A DNA stretch of 64,000 nt from Sphingobacterium daejeonense (GCF_901472535.1 NZ_LR590470.1:2976001-3040000), one strand, 5' to 3'. Positions 38,242 through 48,387 are shown, numbered from the stretch's first letter. Numbers and translations: made by a program. The notes: generated by a model not told the origin, from the letters alone.

Positions 38242-39573
38242 ATGAATTTAAGAATTAAGGATTTATTACTTTATGTTTCCTTTACTGCGATCTCTGTAGG
38301 ATCTGTATTTGCCCAAACGACAAATAGCTTAAACAGTAATGCCACTTTGGATGAACTCATCCAGTATGCATTGGAAAACAAAATCGAGGTCAAACAAGCA
38401 AAACTTGACCAAGAAATCGGTGAACGTGAGATTGCGTCAGCTCTTTCGGGTTGGTTCCCGCAAATCAATGCGAACGGAAGTTTGACACATTTCACACAGT
38501 TGCCAACAGCTAATATCAATGGCCAAAACATTGCAATGGGTATGAAAAACACGTCTGCCCTAACCTTTCAAGCGGATCAAGCAATCATTAACCCAGGATT
38601 GTTCCAAGCATCGAAAGCAGCGCAATATATCAGAAGACAGAATACCCTTGGTGTTGAAGATACTAAAATCAATACTGTAGTGGATGTGAGCAAGGCTTAT
38701 TACGATATATTAACAAGCGAAGAACAAATAAATATTATCCAAGAAAACATCTCCAGACTAAACAGACAATATACTGAAGCAAATGCTAGATATGAAACTG
38801 GGTTGGTGGATAAGACAGACTATAAAAGAGCTCAAATCTCGTTGAACAATGCTAAAGCAGAGTTAAAAACCGCTCTTGAATTTAGAAAATATAAATATGA
38901 TTATTTAAAAACTTTGTTGGGCATGAATCCAAATAATGGTCTTTCGCTTTCATTCGAAAACCAAAATATGGAGAATAATGTATTGATGGACACATCTGAA
39001 GTTCTTAATTATGCCAATCGAGTTGAAATCAGACAATTGCAAACCTTAAAAGATTTGCAAATTTTAAATACTCAGTATCAGAAATGGCAATTCCTTCCTC
39101 GCTTAAGTGCATTTGCGAATTATGGATTGAATTATCGGAACAATTCCTTTGCAGATCTATATGGCAATAATTTTCCTCAGTCGGGATTTGGTCTGAGCTT
39201 GACCTTCCCTGTGTTTCAAGGAGGAAAACGAATCCATGAAATCAGAAAATCCGAACTTCAAGAATCCAGAATTGATATGGACCTTGAAAACCTAGAAAAT
39301 CAAATCGGGGCTCAATATTCTGCGGCGATGGCGAATTACCGTTCAAATATCAATGAATGGAGGAATGCAAAAGAAAACGTTGAACTTTCAGAAGAAGTTT
39401 ACAATACTATAAAATTACAGTATGATGCTGGAGTTAAAACCTATTTGGAATTGATGACAGCAGAAACGGATTTAAAAACCAGTCAATTGAACTATCTAAA
39501 CTCTTTATATGCTGTTATGTCTAGCAAACTAGATATCCAACAGGCTTTAGGTACGATAGCTATACAAAATTAA
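38242..39573 (+). CDS. TolC-family outer-membrane efflux channel
   Basis: 443-residue outer-membrane factor of an RND tripartite pump. Signal peptide at the start (LLLYVSFTAISVGSVFAQ). The two OEP repeats are visible as long helices: LDELIQYALENKIEVKQAKL and NARYETGLVDKTDYKRAQIS in the first half and GVKTYLELMTAETDLKTSQL in the second. In Bacteroidota the order TolC-adaptor-RND behind a TetR gene is common. Frame intact. Confidence 0.93.
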   Translation: MNLRIKDLLLYVSFTAISVGSVFAQTTNSLNSNATLDELIQYALENKIEVKQAKLDQEIGEREIASALSGWFPQINANGSLTHFTQLPTANINGQNIAMGMKNTSALTFQADQAIINPGLFQASKAAQYIRRQNTLGVEDTKINTVVDVSKAYYDILTSEEQINIIQENISRLNRQYTEANARYETGLVDKTDYKRAQISLNNAKAELKTALEFRKYKYDYLKTLLGMNPNNGLSLSFENQNMENNVLMDTSEVLNYANRVEIRQLQTLKDLQILNTQYQKWQFLPRLSAFANYGLNYRNNSFADLYGNNFPQSGFGLSLTFPVFQGGKRIHEIRKSELQESRIDMDLENLENQIGAQYSAAMANYRSNINEWRNAKENVELSEEVYNTIKLQYDAGVKTYLELMTAETDLKTSQLNYLNSLYAVMSSKLDIQQALGTIAIQN

Positions 39574-39616
39574 AGAACAACAACCTCAACAACTATACAC
39601 AAGTAATTACAACAAC

Positions 39617-40774
39617 ATGAATTCGAATCGCATATTTTCAACAATACTTTTAGGCTCAGGTCTTTTCCTAACGGCTTGTGGCAATAAAGATGGCGCAAAG
39701 CAACAACAAGCAGCACAAATGCAAGCACAGGCTATGCCAGTTTCCATGGCCGTGGTACAAACTGAGGTTGTTACAGGTGAGCGTTCTTACCCTGCGAATG
39801 TAGTACCATTGCAGGAAACGGAAATCAGGGCTGAAGTTTCAGGATATCTCACTAATATCAGTGTAGCAGATGGTGCATTTGTATCGAAAGGTCAAAGATT
39901 ATATGAAATTGATCGTGTTCGTTATGCAGCAGCAGTCGATCAAGCCAAAGCTAATCTAGAAATTGCAAGAGCAAACCTTGCACGAGTTGAGAAAGATTTA
40001 CAACGTTATCAAACCCTTGCAGAAAAAGATGCGATTGCGAAACAGACCTTGGATTATGCAATGACTGATGTCAACAATCAGAAAGCACAAGTTCAAGCTG
40101 CTGAGGCTGCATTAACTACTGCAAGAGTAAACTTACAACGATCAAGTATCGTTGCTCCTTTTTCAGGTAATATTGGTATCTCACAGGTTCGTACTGGAGC
40201 TTTGGTTTCTGCGGGAACAACATTGTTAAATACCATTAGTTCTACTAATCCTATTGCTGTTGAATTCCAAATCAATGAAAAAGAAATTATGGAATTCAGT
40301 AATCTCCAATCGGGAAAATCTAGCACACAGATTAATCTAACATTACCAGATGCGAGTACTTATGGCTCCAATGGTAGGATTTCGACTATCGATCGTGCAG
40401 TAGATCCTCAGACTGGTACTTTAAAAGTTCGTGCTACATTTGACAACCCAAACAACACGTTGAGAGCAGGGATGAACTTGAATTTAAATGTATTGAGTAC
40501 TTCTGCATCAGAACAAATCGTGATTCCTTACAGAGCTATATTCGAGCAATTAGGAACATTTAATGTATATGCCGTAACTGACAGCAATACTGTAGTCTTA
40601 AAACCAGTTACTCTTGGCCAAAAATTAGGCGATCGTGTAGTGATTGCTCAGGGTCTGGATAATGGAAATAAAATAGTTGTGGATGGTGTTACATCTTTGA
40701 AACAAGGAGCTAAAGTTGTAGACAAGGCTCAAATGAATCAACAACAACCGCAACCACAACAACCGACAAAATAA
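39617..40774 (+). CDS. RND efflux periplasmic adaptor, lipoprotein
   Basis: 385 residues, AcrA/MexA family. Lipoprotein signal MNSNRIFSTILLGSGLFLTAC. Domains in order: lipoyl-like ETEIRAEVSGYLTNISVADG, alpha-hairpin (residues ~100-170, Ala/Lys-rich), second lipoyl half SIVAPFSGNIGISQVRTGAL, beta-barrel and membrane-proximal domain. The Gln/Pro-rich C-terminus (QQQPQPQQPTK) is unusual but not unique. Starts 43 bases after tolC. Confidence 0.95.
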   Translation: MNSNRIFSTILLGSGLFLTACGNKDGAKQQQAAQMQAQAMPVSMAVVQTEVVTGERSYPANVVPLQETEIRAEVSGYLTNISVADGAFVSKGQRLYEIDRVRYAAAVDQAKANLEIARANLARVEKDLQRYQTLAEKDAIAKQTLDYAMTDVNNQKAQVQAAEAALTTARVNLQRSSIVAPFSGNIGISQVRTGALVSAGTTLLNTISSTNPIAVEFQINEKEIMEFSNLQSGKSSTQINLTLPDASTYGSNGRISTIDRAVDPQTGTLKVRATFDNPNNTLRAGMNLNLNVLSTSASEQIVIPYRAIFEQLGTFNVYAVTDSNTVVLKPVTLGQKLGDRVVIAQGLDNGNKIVVDGVTSLKQGAKVVDKAQMNQQQPQPQQPTK

Positions 40775-40800
40775 GTGCTGTCACCCAAAACTATTTAAGC

Positions 40801-43800
40801 ATGATCTCTGAAGTATTTATAAAAAGACCGGTAACGGCAATGGTAATATCCATATTGATTTCGATCATAGGGGTAATTGCCATTACAACGTTACCTATTA
40901 GTCAATACCCTAATATTGCCCCTCCTACAGTATCTGTTTCTGCTATTTATACCGGTGCAGATGCTCAAACAGTTGAGAAAACCGTAACCACCCCTATTGA
41001 GAGTCAGATCAATGGTACTCCAGGGATGATTTATATGAGTTCTAACAGTACTTCCGATGGTAGTTCACGAATTACAGTGACATTTGAAGTAGGTACTGAC
41101 ATTGATATTGCAACCCTTGACGTTCAAAACCGTGTAAGTATTGCAGAGCCTGTTTTGCCTGAGGCAGTTCGTCGTTTGGGTGTCACAACGAGGAAAATGA
41201 ATACCGACATCTTGATGATGGTATCTTTAATTTCACCCGATGGCAGCCGTGATCAGAATTTCTTGGCAAACTATATCAACTTGTACTTAAAGGATGCGTT
41301 ATTACGTGTCCCTGGTGTCGGTGATGTGCAGGCCTTTGGTCAGCCATTTGCGATGCGCGTTTGGTTAGACGCCAATAAATTGGCAAATATTGGGATGTCT
41401 CCTGCAGATGTAAATGCAGCAATTTCAGAACAAAACTCCCGTATGCCGGGTGGTTCTGTTGGTGCACGTCCGCAAGAAAACGCTCAGGTATTTGAATATC
41501 CGATCATCATGGACTCTGACTTAGAGGAAGTAGATGAATTTGAAAACATTGTAGTTAAAACCAATACTGATGGTTCCATTGTTTTATTGAAAGATATCGC
41601 AAGAGTTGAATTAGGTCAATTCAACTATGGTATTACCAATAAAGTTAACGGTCAGGTTGCTTCTGGTATGATGATTTCACAAACTCCAGGTGGTAATGCT
41701 GTACAGACTGCAGATGGTATTTACGCTTCATTGGAAGAGTTGAAGAAATCATTTCCTGCTGGTGTAGATTATGTTGTAGGATATGAAACTGTGTCTGTTG
41801 TAAATGCATCTATCAGTTCAGTTATCCATACGTTGATTGAAGCTATGATCTTGGTAACTATCGTTGTATTCTTCTTCTTACAAAGTTGGAGAGCAACATT
41901 AATTCCATTGTTAGCTATCCCAGTTTCTATTGTTGGTACATTTATATTTTTCACGATTTTTGGGTTCTCGGTTAACAACTTGACGATGTTAGCATTCGTA
42001 CTCGCGATTGGTATTGTGGTGGATGATGCGATTGTTGTGGTCGAGGCCGTCCAGCATTATATTGACCAATATAAGATGGACGCCAAAGAGGCTACGATGC
42101 GGGCCATGAAGGATATAACTGCACCTGTAATTGCCATTGCCTTGATATTGGCTGCAGTATTCGTTCCAGTAGGATTTATTCCAGGTATGGTTGGTAAATT
42201 ATATCAACAATTTGCCATTACCATTGCTGTATCCGTAATGTTATCTGCCTTTATCGCTTTGTCCTTAACCCCTGCATTGTGTTCTATCATGTTAAAACCT
42301 TCAGCAACGACTAAGGATTCCAAAGGATTGAACCAATTCTTCTATAAATTCAACCTTTGGTTTGATAAGGTTACCTACAGATATTCAAAAGGAGTTAAAA
42401 AAGCTATTAAGGCTGCACCATTAGTATTGATTCTATTGGTTTGTATTTTCGTAGGTACTGGTTTTATGTTTATGAACAAGAAATCAGGATTTATTCCTAA
42501 TGAAGATGGAGGTATTTTCTTTATGGGTGTTAACTTACCGGAAGGTGCTTCTAGTGCTCGTACAGAAGAAGTTCTGACGGAACTAACAACAGATTTACGG
42601 AAAGATTTTCCAGAGATAGAATATGTGACTTCGATCAATGGTATGAACTTATTGAACCGTGCTGCCAAACCGAATGGTGCTTCCTTATTTGTTTCGTTGA
42701 AACCTTGGGGTGATCGTGAAAGAACAGTTTCCGAAATCACGGGGGCTATTATGGGCAAATATAGAGGATATTCAAAAGCTACTGTTATTGCAGCAACACC
42801 TCCTCCAATTCCGGGATTAGGTACTGCAGGTGGTTTTACGATGGAGATTCAGGATAGGCAAACTGTCGAAATCAAAGATTTTGAGGGTATGGTTGGTCGT
42901 TTCTTAGCGGCAGCAAATCAGCGTCCAGAAATCGGAATGGCTTATACCCTATTCAACAGTAATTCGCCAAACTACAAATTACAGGTAGATCGTGAAATGG
43001 CTAAGAGAATGGGTGTGCCGGTATCGAATATTTATAGCACTATTTCATCGTATTTAGGTAGTAGTTATGTAAATGACTTCACTAAATATGGTAGAAATTT
43101 CCGTGTAGTAACTCAGGCGGATACCAGCTACCGTATGCATATTGAAGATATCAACAAGCTTTATGTAAAGAATGTTCAAGGTCAACCAGTTCCTGTTTCT
43201 AATTTGGTAAGGTATGAATTGGCTACAAATCCTTCGATCATTAACCACTTTAATATCTTCCGTTCGATCCAAATATCGGGTGAGGCTGCACCAGGTTATT
43301 CATCAGGTGACGCTATAGCAGCTTTAGAAGAAGTTGCGGCACAAACGCTATCTGATGGTTATTCTTACGAGTTCTCCGGTTTATCATTGCAAGAGAAACA
43401 GTCAGGCAGTAAAACGATACAGATCTTTGCACTCTGTATCCTCTTTGTATTCTTGTTACTAGCCTCACTATATGAAAGCTGGTCTGTACCATTCTCCATT
43501 TTATTATCGGTTCCATTAGGTGTATTTGGTGCAATCTTGGCATTGACCTTATTGCCAAACTTGGATAACAATATCTATGCACAGATTGGTTTGGTAACCA
43601 TTATTGGTCTAGCGGCGAAGAATGCGATTCTAATTGTAGAATTTGCCAAGGAAAGGGTCGATATCGGCATGAACTTACTTGACGCAACTATTGATGCTGT
43701 TAAACTTCGTTTACGTCCGATTATCATGACTTCGTTAGCATTTATATTGGGTATTATTCCTTTGATGCTTTCCACCGGTGCTGGTGCTGTTTCTAGACAG

Positions 43801-43971
43801 ACTATTGGTTGGACCGTATTTGGAGGTATGACCGCAGCTACTTTCTTAGCAATCTTTATTGTACCGGTTCTATTCGTTGTTATTACGCGTCTAGCCTATG
43901 GTAAAAAGAAATTGGCTGAATTGGAAGCTAATTTTGATGAAGAGAAAAAGAAAAATCTAAGTGCTCACTAA
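40801..43971 (+). CDS. RND (HAE1) multidrug efflux pump
   Basis: Complete 1056-residue proton-driven pump of the AcrB/MexB family beginning MISEVFIKRPVTAMVISILI. TM4 carries both proton-relay aspartates, Asp408-Asp409 in IGIVVDDAIVVVEAV. The second-half landmarks LAAKNAILIVEFAKERVDIG and RLRPIIMTSLAFILGIIPLM are present. Twelve membrane helices and the two large porter loops fit. Long uninterrupted frame, in contrast to the pump at 1-2012. Broad drug export is likely; substrates unknown. Confidence 0.97.
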   Translation: MISEVFIKRPVTAMVISILISIIGVIAITTLPISQYPNIAPPTVSVSAIYTGADAQTVEKTVTTPIESQINGTPGMIYMSSNSTSDGSSRITVTFEVGTDIDIATLDVQNRVSIAEPVLPEAVRRLGVTTRKMNTDILMMVSLISPDGSRDQNFLANYINLYLKDALLRVPGVGDVQAFGQPFAMRVWLDANKLANIGMSPADVNAAISEQNSRMPGGSVGARPQENAQVFEYPIIMDSDLEEVDEFENIVVKTNTDGSIVLLKDIARVELGQFNYGITNKVNGQVASGMMISQTPGGNAVQTADGIYASLEELKKSFPAGVDYVVGYETVSVVNASISSVIHTLIEAMILVTIVVFFFLQSWRATLIPLLAIPVSIVGTFIFFTIFGFSVNNLTMLAFVLAIGIVVDDAIVVVEAVQHYIDQYKMDAKEATMRAMKDITAPVIAIALILAAVFVPVGFIPGMVGKLYQQFAITIAVSVMLSAFIALSLTPALCSIMLKPSATTKDSKGLNQFFYKFNLWFDKVTYRYSKGVKKAIKAAPLVLILLVCIFVGTGFMFMNKKSGFIPNEDGGIFFMGVNLPEGASSARTEEVLTELTTDLRKDFPEIEYVTSINGMNLLNRAAKPNGASLFVSLKPWGDRERTVSEITGAIMGKYRGYSKATVIAATPPPIPGLGTAGGFTMEIQDRQTVEIKDFEGMVGRFLAAANQRPEIGMAYTLFNSNSPNYKLQVDREMAKRMGVPVSNIYSTISSYLGSSYVNDFTKYGRNFRVVTQADTSYRMHIEDINKLYVKNVQGQPVPVSNLVRYELATNPSIINHFNIFRSIQISGEAAPGYSSGDAIAALEEVAAQTLSDGYSYEFSGLSLQEKQSGSKTIQIFALCILFVFLLLASLYESWSVPFSILLSVPLGVFGAILALTLLPNLDNNIYAQIGLVTIIGLAAKNAILIVEFAKERVDIGMNLLDATIDAVKLRLRPIIMTSLAFILGIIPLMLSTGAGAVSRQTIGWTVFGGMTAATFLAIFIVPVLFVVITRLAYGKKKLAELEANFDEEKKKNLSAH

Positions 43972-43992
43972 GCAAAACTAATATTGAGAAAA

Positions 43993-44026
43993 GGCTAATT
44001 CAAATTATATGAATTAGCCTTTTTTT
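43993..44026 (+). terminator. rho-independent terminator of the efflux operon
   Basis: GGCTAATTCA (43993-44002) pairs with TGAATTAGCC (44010-44019) and is followed by seven T's, 21 bases after the pump stop. Confidence 0.93.
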
Positions 44027-44027
44027 A

Positions 44028-44221
44028 TTAAAAGGTCTTCCCATTTTGATCAGGTTCTTTATTCATTCCATCTTGAAATTTCATTGAGGCGTGGGTACCA
44101 TCACAAAAAGGGCTACCGAAATACCTTTAGAATTGGCAAGAATAAATTGTTCCACCATCCGAGTTTGCCCATACAGAAGATAAGGACCATAGCATTCAAT
44201 TTTTTATGCGGTAAATTCCAT
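44028..44221 (-). pseudogene. degenerate CDGSH-type iron-sulfur domain fragment
   Basis: Read on the minus strand, one frame gives GPYLLYGQTRMVEQFILANS, as in the N-terminal part of CDGSH proteins. The neighbouring frame gives FGSPFCDGTHASMKFQDGMN with the diagnostic CDGTH motif and a stop at 44028-44030. The two frames overlap without the usual C-x-C spacer of the iron-sulfur site: only one of the first two cysteines (SCQF) is visible, and a TAA interrupts the start. It looks like a truncated or decayed mitoNEET/CDGSH gene, unless a local indel cluster hides an intact one. Exact start uncertain. Confidence 0.5.
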
Positions 44222-44266
44222 CACTAGAAATAATACGATGAGTTGAGTTTTTGTTTTTAAAAAGAA

Positions 44267-44289
44267 AACCGTTCCAAATTGGAACGGTT
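44267..44289 (-). terminator. terminator of the Sus/thioredoxin operon (minus strand)
   Basis: AACCGTTCC (44267-44275) pairs with GGAACGGTT (44281-44289); the minus strand continues with TTTTCTTTTT. It follows the thioredoxin gene by about 40 bases. Confidence 0.88.
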
Positions 44290-44328
44290 TCTTGATTCAC
44301 TGTAATGGTGCATTAGGAGTTTACCAAA

Positions 44329-45573
44329 TTACAGCGTTTCACCCATTTGCATTTTCTTTAAATATTCTGGATATATAGTTTGAGAATAGTTTGGTACTTT
44401 TTCAATATGCTCTTCCATGATAGCTACAGCATCTTTATTTTTTCCAGTCTGATATAATAATAGAGCATAGTTCATTTGATCAGTTGGGTTTTGGCTATTT
44501 TTAAATGCTGTTTCGCTCCAAGTTAAAAGAGGCTCTAAATAAGGTTTTCCAACATCTTTAGAATAAGCCATAACATCATTCACATATTTTATTTTCATCC
44601 GATCTGAAATGGAATGAGCATACTTTGACCTATAGGCTTCCAATGCTGGGATAAATTTGTCCCATTGAAATGCATTACTGAAGAACTTCAGCTTTGAAAA
44701 ATCCATGATTTCTTCAATTCTATCAGGATATTTCTTGATCAAACTATCCTTAATGGACTTCCAATCCGGATCAGTACTTAAAATATAATATCCTGATGGA
44801 CTTTTGCGTCCTAAGGTGTTCTGAAGTTCTTCAAAATAAATAATACCACGGTATTGTTCTTCTGCTTTCCCTTCTCCTAAAAATTGATTTATCTTTTGCT
44901 GTTCAGTGGTAAGCAAAGGAAAAGTCTTATCTCTAGAAGAATTGGTCATGTTCAAGATCAATTTTGCATTTCGTTCAGAAGAAATTCCGTTTGTTTTCTT
45001 AAGATATTCTCTCAAATATCCTTTTTTAACTTCGTCAGCTTCCCTAGCTATTTGAATTAATTGGTATAAAGCTTCTGTATTATTAGTATCCTTTTGATAT
45101 GATGCATAGATTGGATAGTATTGGTATTTGGGATCAGTTACATTTTCAAGTATTTTCTTAAAAGCTGAAACATTTTTATACCCAATTACCTTATGGACGA
45201 TTTCCCCGTTTGGATTGAAAAAGAGTATACAAGGGAAACCAGTGATATTATAATCTTTATCAAATTTCTTGCTTAAAGTCAACCAATCTTTCTTGACCTG
45301 GTCCGCATTTTTATCTTCATCAAATTGAACTTGAACAGCTATAAATTTTTCATTTGCGAGATGACCTATGGTATCATTTGGAAATACCTTAGCTTCCATA
45401 ACTTTACAAGGTCCACACCAACTTGTATAGCAATCGATCAATATAAACTTATTCTCCTCTTTTGCCTTCTCTTTCACTTGCTCCCAATTCAATCCTTGGA
45501 CAAATCGAATACCTTTTTCTTGAGCAAAAATCAAACTTGGAACCCATAGCAGAATAAATATTAATTTTCTCAT
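44329..45573 (-). CDS. exported thioredoxin-domain protein with C-terminal helical-repeat region
   Basis: 414 residues. Signal peptide (MRKLIFILLWVPSLIFAQ), then a thioredoxin domain with the redox pair C53-GP-C56 (DCYTSWCGPCKVMEAK) and cis-Pro segment ITGFPCILFF. The rest (residues 150-414) is a helical region with TPR-like pairs near the end (MNYALLLYQTGKNKDAVAIM), possibly a protein-interaction platform. Last gene of the operon and 19 bases from the protease. Likely acts in the periplasm on disulfides of imported or secreted proteins; role inferred. Confidence 0.85.
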   Translation of the reverse strand: MRKLIFILLWVPSLIFAQEKGIRFVQGLNWEQVKEKAKEENKFILIDCYTSWCGPCKVMEAKVFPNDTIGHLANEKFIAVQVQFDEDKNADQVKKDWLTLSKKFDKDYNITGFPCILFFNPNGEIVHKVIGYKNVSAFKKILENVTDPKYQYYPIYASYQKDTNNTEALYQLIQIAREADEVKKGYLREYLKKTNGISSERNAKLILNMTNSSRDKTFPLLTTEQQKINQFLGEGKAEEQYRGIIYFEELQNTLGRKSPSGYYILSTDPDWKSIKDSLIKKYPDRIEEIMDFSKLKFFSNAFQWDKFIPALEAYRSKYAHSISDRMKIKYVNDVMAYSKDVGKPYLEPLLTWSETAFKNSQNPTDQMNYALLLYQTGKNKDAVAIMEEHIEKVPNYSQTIYPEYLKKMQMGETL

Positions 45574-45592
45574 AGCATCTTAATCTTTTACA

Positions 45593-46531
45593 TTACGGCT
45601 TTAATAATTCTTTAATAGCAATTACGGAAATTGCATTTTTGAGTACCATTTGCAATGGTATTTTCTCGGTTTTTGAACCATAGATATTACTAGTTGAAGA
45701 AACTATTCCAACGAGATTACCTGAGGAATTCATAATTGGCCCTCCACTGGATCCTACAGCATAATCAGCAGTAATGGTCATTCGCCATTGCCTTTGTTTC
45801 GGATTTGCAGGATTTACCAATTTAGAGTTCTTGGCGACAATTCCTTCAGACAAAAAATAATAGTTCTGTTCAGGATGTGCAATGACAAACACTTTTGAAC
45901 CAACTGGCAAAGGATCGCCCAAAGGAATAAAAGAAACTTTTTTATTTCCAGTATTTACTTTAAAGATCAGTACATCATTGCTGGCTGAATAAGCTAGAAT
46001 TTTATCTATAGTAAATATATCACCTTCAGAATTTTGAACATAATAAAGGCTACTGTCCTTACTAAGCTTAAGACTATCAACAGACTTTTTACTGTGTATC
46101 ATCTCACCAAATACATGTCTGTTTGTGACAGCAATTCCATCTTCACTTATGAAAAAAGCCGTGGCTATTGGATCTGCCATTGGCGCAAGTTCAGGATTAG
46201 CATGATTCAGACGTCCAACTATCAATACCGCAGACTTATTCTGCGCATAAATTTCTTCAGGACTTAAAATCTTTGAATTATTCGTTGTCGGTAGAGACAA
46301 TGAAGCAGGCTGATCATCAACCAAGGATTTTGTTTCAATCTGAATTTGACTAATAGTTTTTGGTTTTTGTTGTTTAACAGCAGTCATTATTTTTTGTTCC
46401 AATCCATTGAGGTAGAAACTATTTTCTTTAAATAATTCTTCTCCCTTTTGTTGGCCTATTGCTTGCACCCAAGGGAGTACAAGCAAGGCCACAAACAACA
46501 ATTTTACACCGTATTTCTTTTTTAATAACAT
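45593..46531 (-). CDS. exported trypsin-like (S1C-type) serine protease
   Basis: 312 residues with a signal peptide (LLFVALLVLPWVQAIGQ). A chymotrypsin-fold domain from about residue 95 contains the full triad: His139 in VTNRHV, Asp186 in SNDVLIF and Ser262 in AVGSSGGPIM. It resembles DegP-type proteases but has no PDZ domain; the N-terminal 90 residues are unique. It lies only 4 bases from the preceding DUF4369-TlpA gene, so it is clearly in the same operon. It may process proteins handled by the Sus-like transporter. Confidence 0.86.
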   Translation of the reverse strand: MLLKKKYGVKLLFVALLVLPWVQAIGQQKGEELFKENSFYLNGLEQKIMTAVKQQKPKTISQIQIETKSLVDDQPASLSLPTTNNSKILSPEEIYAQNKSAVLIVGRLNHANPELAPMADPIATAFFISEDGIAVTNRHVFGEMIHSKKSVDSLKLSKDSSLYYVQNSEGDIFTIDKILAYSASNDVLIFKVNTGNKKVSFIPLGDPLPVGSKVFVIAHPEQNYYFLSEGIVAKNSKLVNPANPKQRQWRMTITADYAVGSSGGPIMNSSGNLVGIVSSTSNIYGSKTEKIPLQMVLKNAISVIAIKELLKP

Positions 46532-46535
46532 GCCG

Positions 46536-47636
46536 TTATTTTAATAATTCATTTAATTTATTGAGAAGAGCAGCACCTTTCAAGTCTTTTGCGATTACAT
46601 TTCCTTCCTTGTCCAGCAAAAAGTTGGAAGGAATATTCAATACTCCGTACAACAAAGCTGCTTCATTCTCGGAACCTTTTAAGTCTGACACTTGAGTCCA
46701 TGGGAGTTTATCAATTTTAATGGCATTCTTCCACATTTGGGCTCCTTTTTCACTGTCTAAAGAAACTCCCAAAATATCAAATCCCTTATCCTTAAATTGT
46801 TGATATGCATTGACTAGATTAGGATTTTCTGCGCGACAAGGTGCACACCAGCTTGCCCAAAAATCAATAAGGACATACTTCCCTTTGAAATCTGATAGGT
46901 TAACAGGTTTTCCTTCCACATCATTCTGTGTGAATTCAGGTGCTTTAGAGCCTATTTTGATCTTAGTGTTTTGGATTAAATTATGCGCAACTAAATCACC
47001 ACCAGGAGTTGCTTTGATAGCATCAGAAAGTCCATCATACAGCTCCTGTATAACTGATATATTTTGGGAACCAAAAAGTGTGAACAGCTCAGGTATACTT
47101 ACCACGCTGTTTGGATGGTCCATAATGAATTTCTTGGAGAAAGCATATTTTGTTTGATATAGACTATCGATCTGTGCATCTACAGCATCACTCTCTTCTT
47201 TTTTCATGGTCTTTCCAACGACGCTGTTCTGAAGATCTTTCACTTTTTTTCCAAAATCGTCGTTAAAGGTTTTTACGATCTCATAATCTGCATATGTTGG
47301 AGAACCTTTAATTTTTAGATTTTCAATATCCTTAAAATGACCATTGACTTCAATATTTCCTGGTTCAACATATAGAAACTTTGTAACTGGACCTTCAGGT
47401 AATTTAGCTACTAAAAATGCATTTGTTGGACCTTCAATTGTACCAGAAAACTCAAACTTTCCATTTTCAACCTTAACAGAATCTTCACCTGGATAATCAC
47501 CTCTTCTAATCAAATGGATATATTCTTGTGGCCAGTCGGTAATGGTTCCTTTTACAGTATATGCTGTTTGGGACATAGCTGGGAATGAACTCATGCACAA
47601 TAGTGCCCCTGATATTAAATTTCTTAACTTAATCAT
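46536..47636 (-). CDS. DUF4369-TlpA thioredoxin protein (paralog 3)
   Basis: 366 residues. Signal peptide, DUF4369 domain (residues ~24-125: YTVKGTITDWPQEYIHLIRR and EGPVTKFLYVEPGNIEVNGH), a helical linker, and a TlpA/AhpC-type thioredoxin domain with C264-AP-C267 (DFWASWCAPCRAENPN). Such proteins of Bacteroidota are membrane- or periplasm-associated disulfide reductases. It shares the N-terminal design with its two neighbours (47650 and 48388), so all three derive from tandem duplication. Confidence 0.9.
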   Translation of the reverse strand: MIKLRNLISGALLCMSSFPAMSQTAYTVKGTITDWPQEYIHLIRRGDYPGEDSVKVENGKFEFSGTIEGPTNAFLVAKLPEGPVTKFLYVEPGNIEVNGHFKDIENLKIKGSPTYADYEIVKTFNDDFGKKVKDLQNSVVGKTMKKEESDAVDAQIDSLYQTKYAFSKKFIMDHPNSVVSIPELFTLFGSQNISVIQELYDGLSDAIKATPGGDLVAHNLIQNTKIKIGSKAPEFTQNDVEGKPVNLSDFKGKYVLIDFWASWCAPCRAENPNLVNAYQQFKDKGFDILGVSLDSEKGAQMWKNAIKIDKLPWTQVSDLKGSENEAALLYGVLNIPSNFLLDKEGNVIAKDLKGAALLNKLNELLK

Positions 47637-47649
47637 GTTTCTTTTCTAA

Positions 47650-48363
47650 TTATTTGCCGATTGTATTAGAGCTTTCCTCAATACCAGCGTTATTATTCAC
47701 ATTTTGTAAGGCATCCCCTATCATGACACCTGTCGGAGTTTGCTTCACCTTCTCGGATAGTCCGTTGTACAAATCCATTAAAATTCCTTTGTCTAGAATA
47801 GTTGATAAGGATTTAATTTCTTCAAGACTAACAACACTATTGGGATGGTCTTTAATGAACTGCTGTGAAAACTGAATATTTGCTCTATTCAAGCTATCAA
47901 TAGAATTGTTTATATTGTCGATTTCTTCAGAATCCATGGATTCCTCTGCTTGTTGCGAAAGTTGGGCGGTTTTGAAAGCTATATCTTCGTGACCAGCCTG
48001 TAACTTTAAAAAGTCAGAATAACTAGGAGATCCCTGCACATCCACCTCTTTAAATGAGCTGAAGTTTCCATTTATGGTAATTGTTCCTGGTTCGACATAT
48101 AGGAATTTGGCTACTCCACTTCTTTTTTTGGTTATAAGATATGCTTTAGTTGGACCTTCAATTTTTCCTTTAAATTCGAAAGAACCGTCACTTGTCTTTA
48201 CGGAATCAACGCCTTCATAGTCGCCTTGTCTTACTAAATAAACTGTTTCTGTTGGCCAGCCTGAAATTTTGCCTTTTACTGTGTAATCGGTCTGCGCATT
48301 GCATGTTAAACTAACTAGAGTCATTCCAAAGCTTAGCAGAACGATTGTTTTTAAATTTCTCAT
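47650..48363 (-). CDS. DUF4369 protein lacking the thioredoxin domain (paralog 2)
   Basis: 237 residues: signal peptide, DUF4369 (YTVKGKISGWPTETVYLVRQ and GVAKFLYVEPGTITINGNFS), helical linker, then a stop at 47650-47652 just where the thioredoxin domain starts in its neighbours. The end NNNAGIEESSNTIGK contains no frame in which a CxxC continues, and the next gene begins 14 bases later, so truncation is not a simple homopolymer error. It may be a non-catalytic partner or a shortened duplicate. Confidence 0.82.
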   Translation of the reverse strand: MRNLKTIVLLSFGMTLVSLTCNAQTDYTVKGKISGWPTETVYLVRQGDYEGVDSVKTSDGSFEFKGKIEGPTKAYLITKKRSGVAKFLYVEPGTITINGNFSSFKEVDVQGSPSYSDFLKLQAGHEDIAFKTAQLSQQAEESMDSEEIDNINNSIDSLNRANIQFSQQFIKDHPNSVVSLEEIKSLSTILDKGILMDLYNGLSEKVKQTPTGVMIGDALQNVNNNAGIEESSNTIGK

Positions 48364-48387
48364 AATTTTCCCTGAATGTAATTTTTG

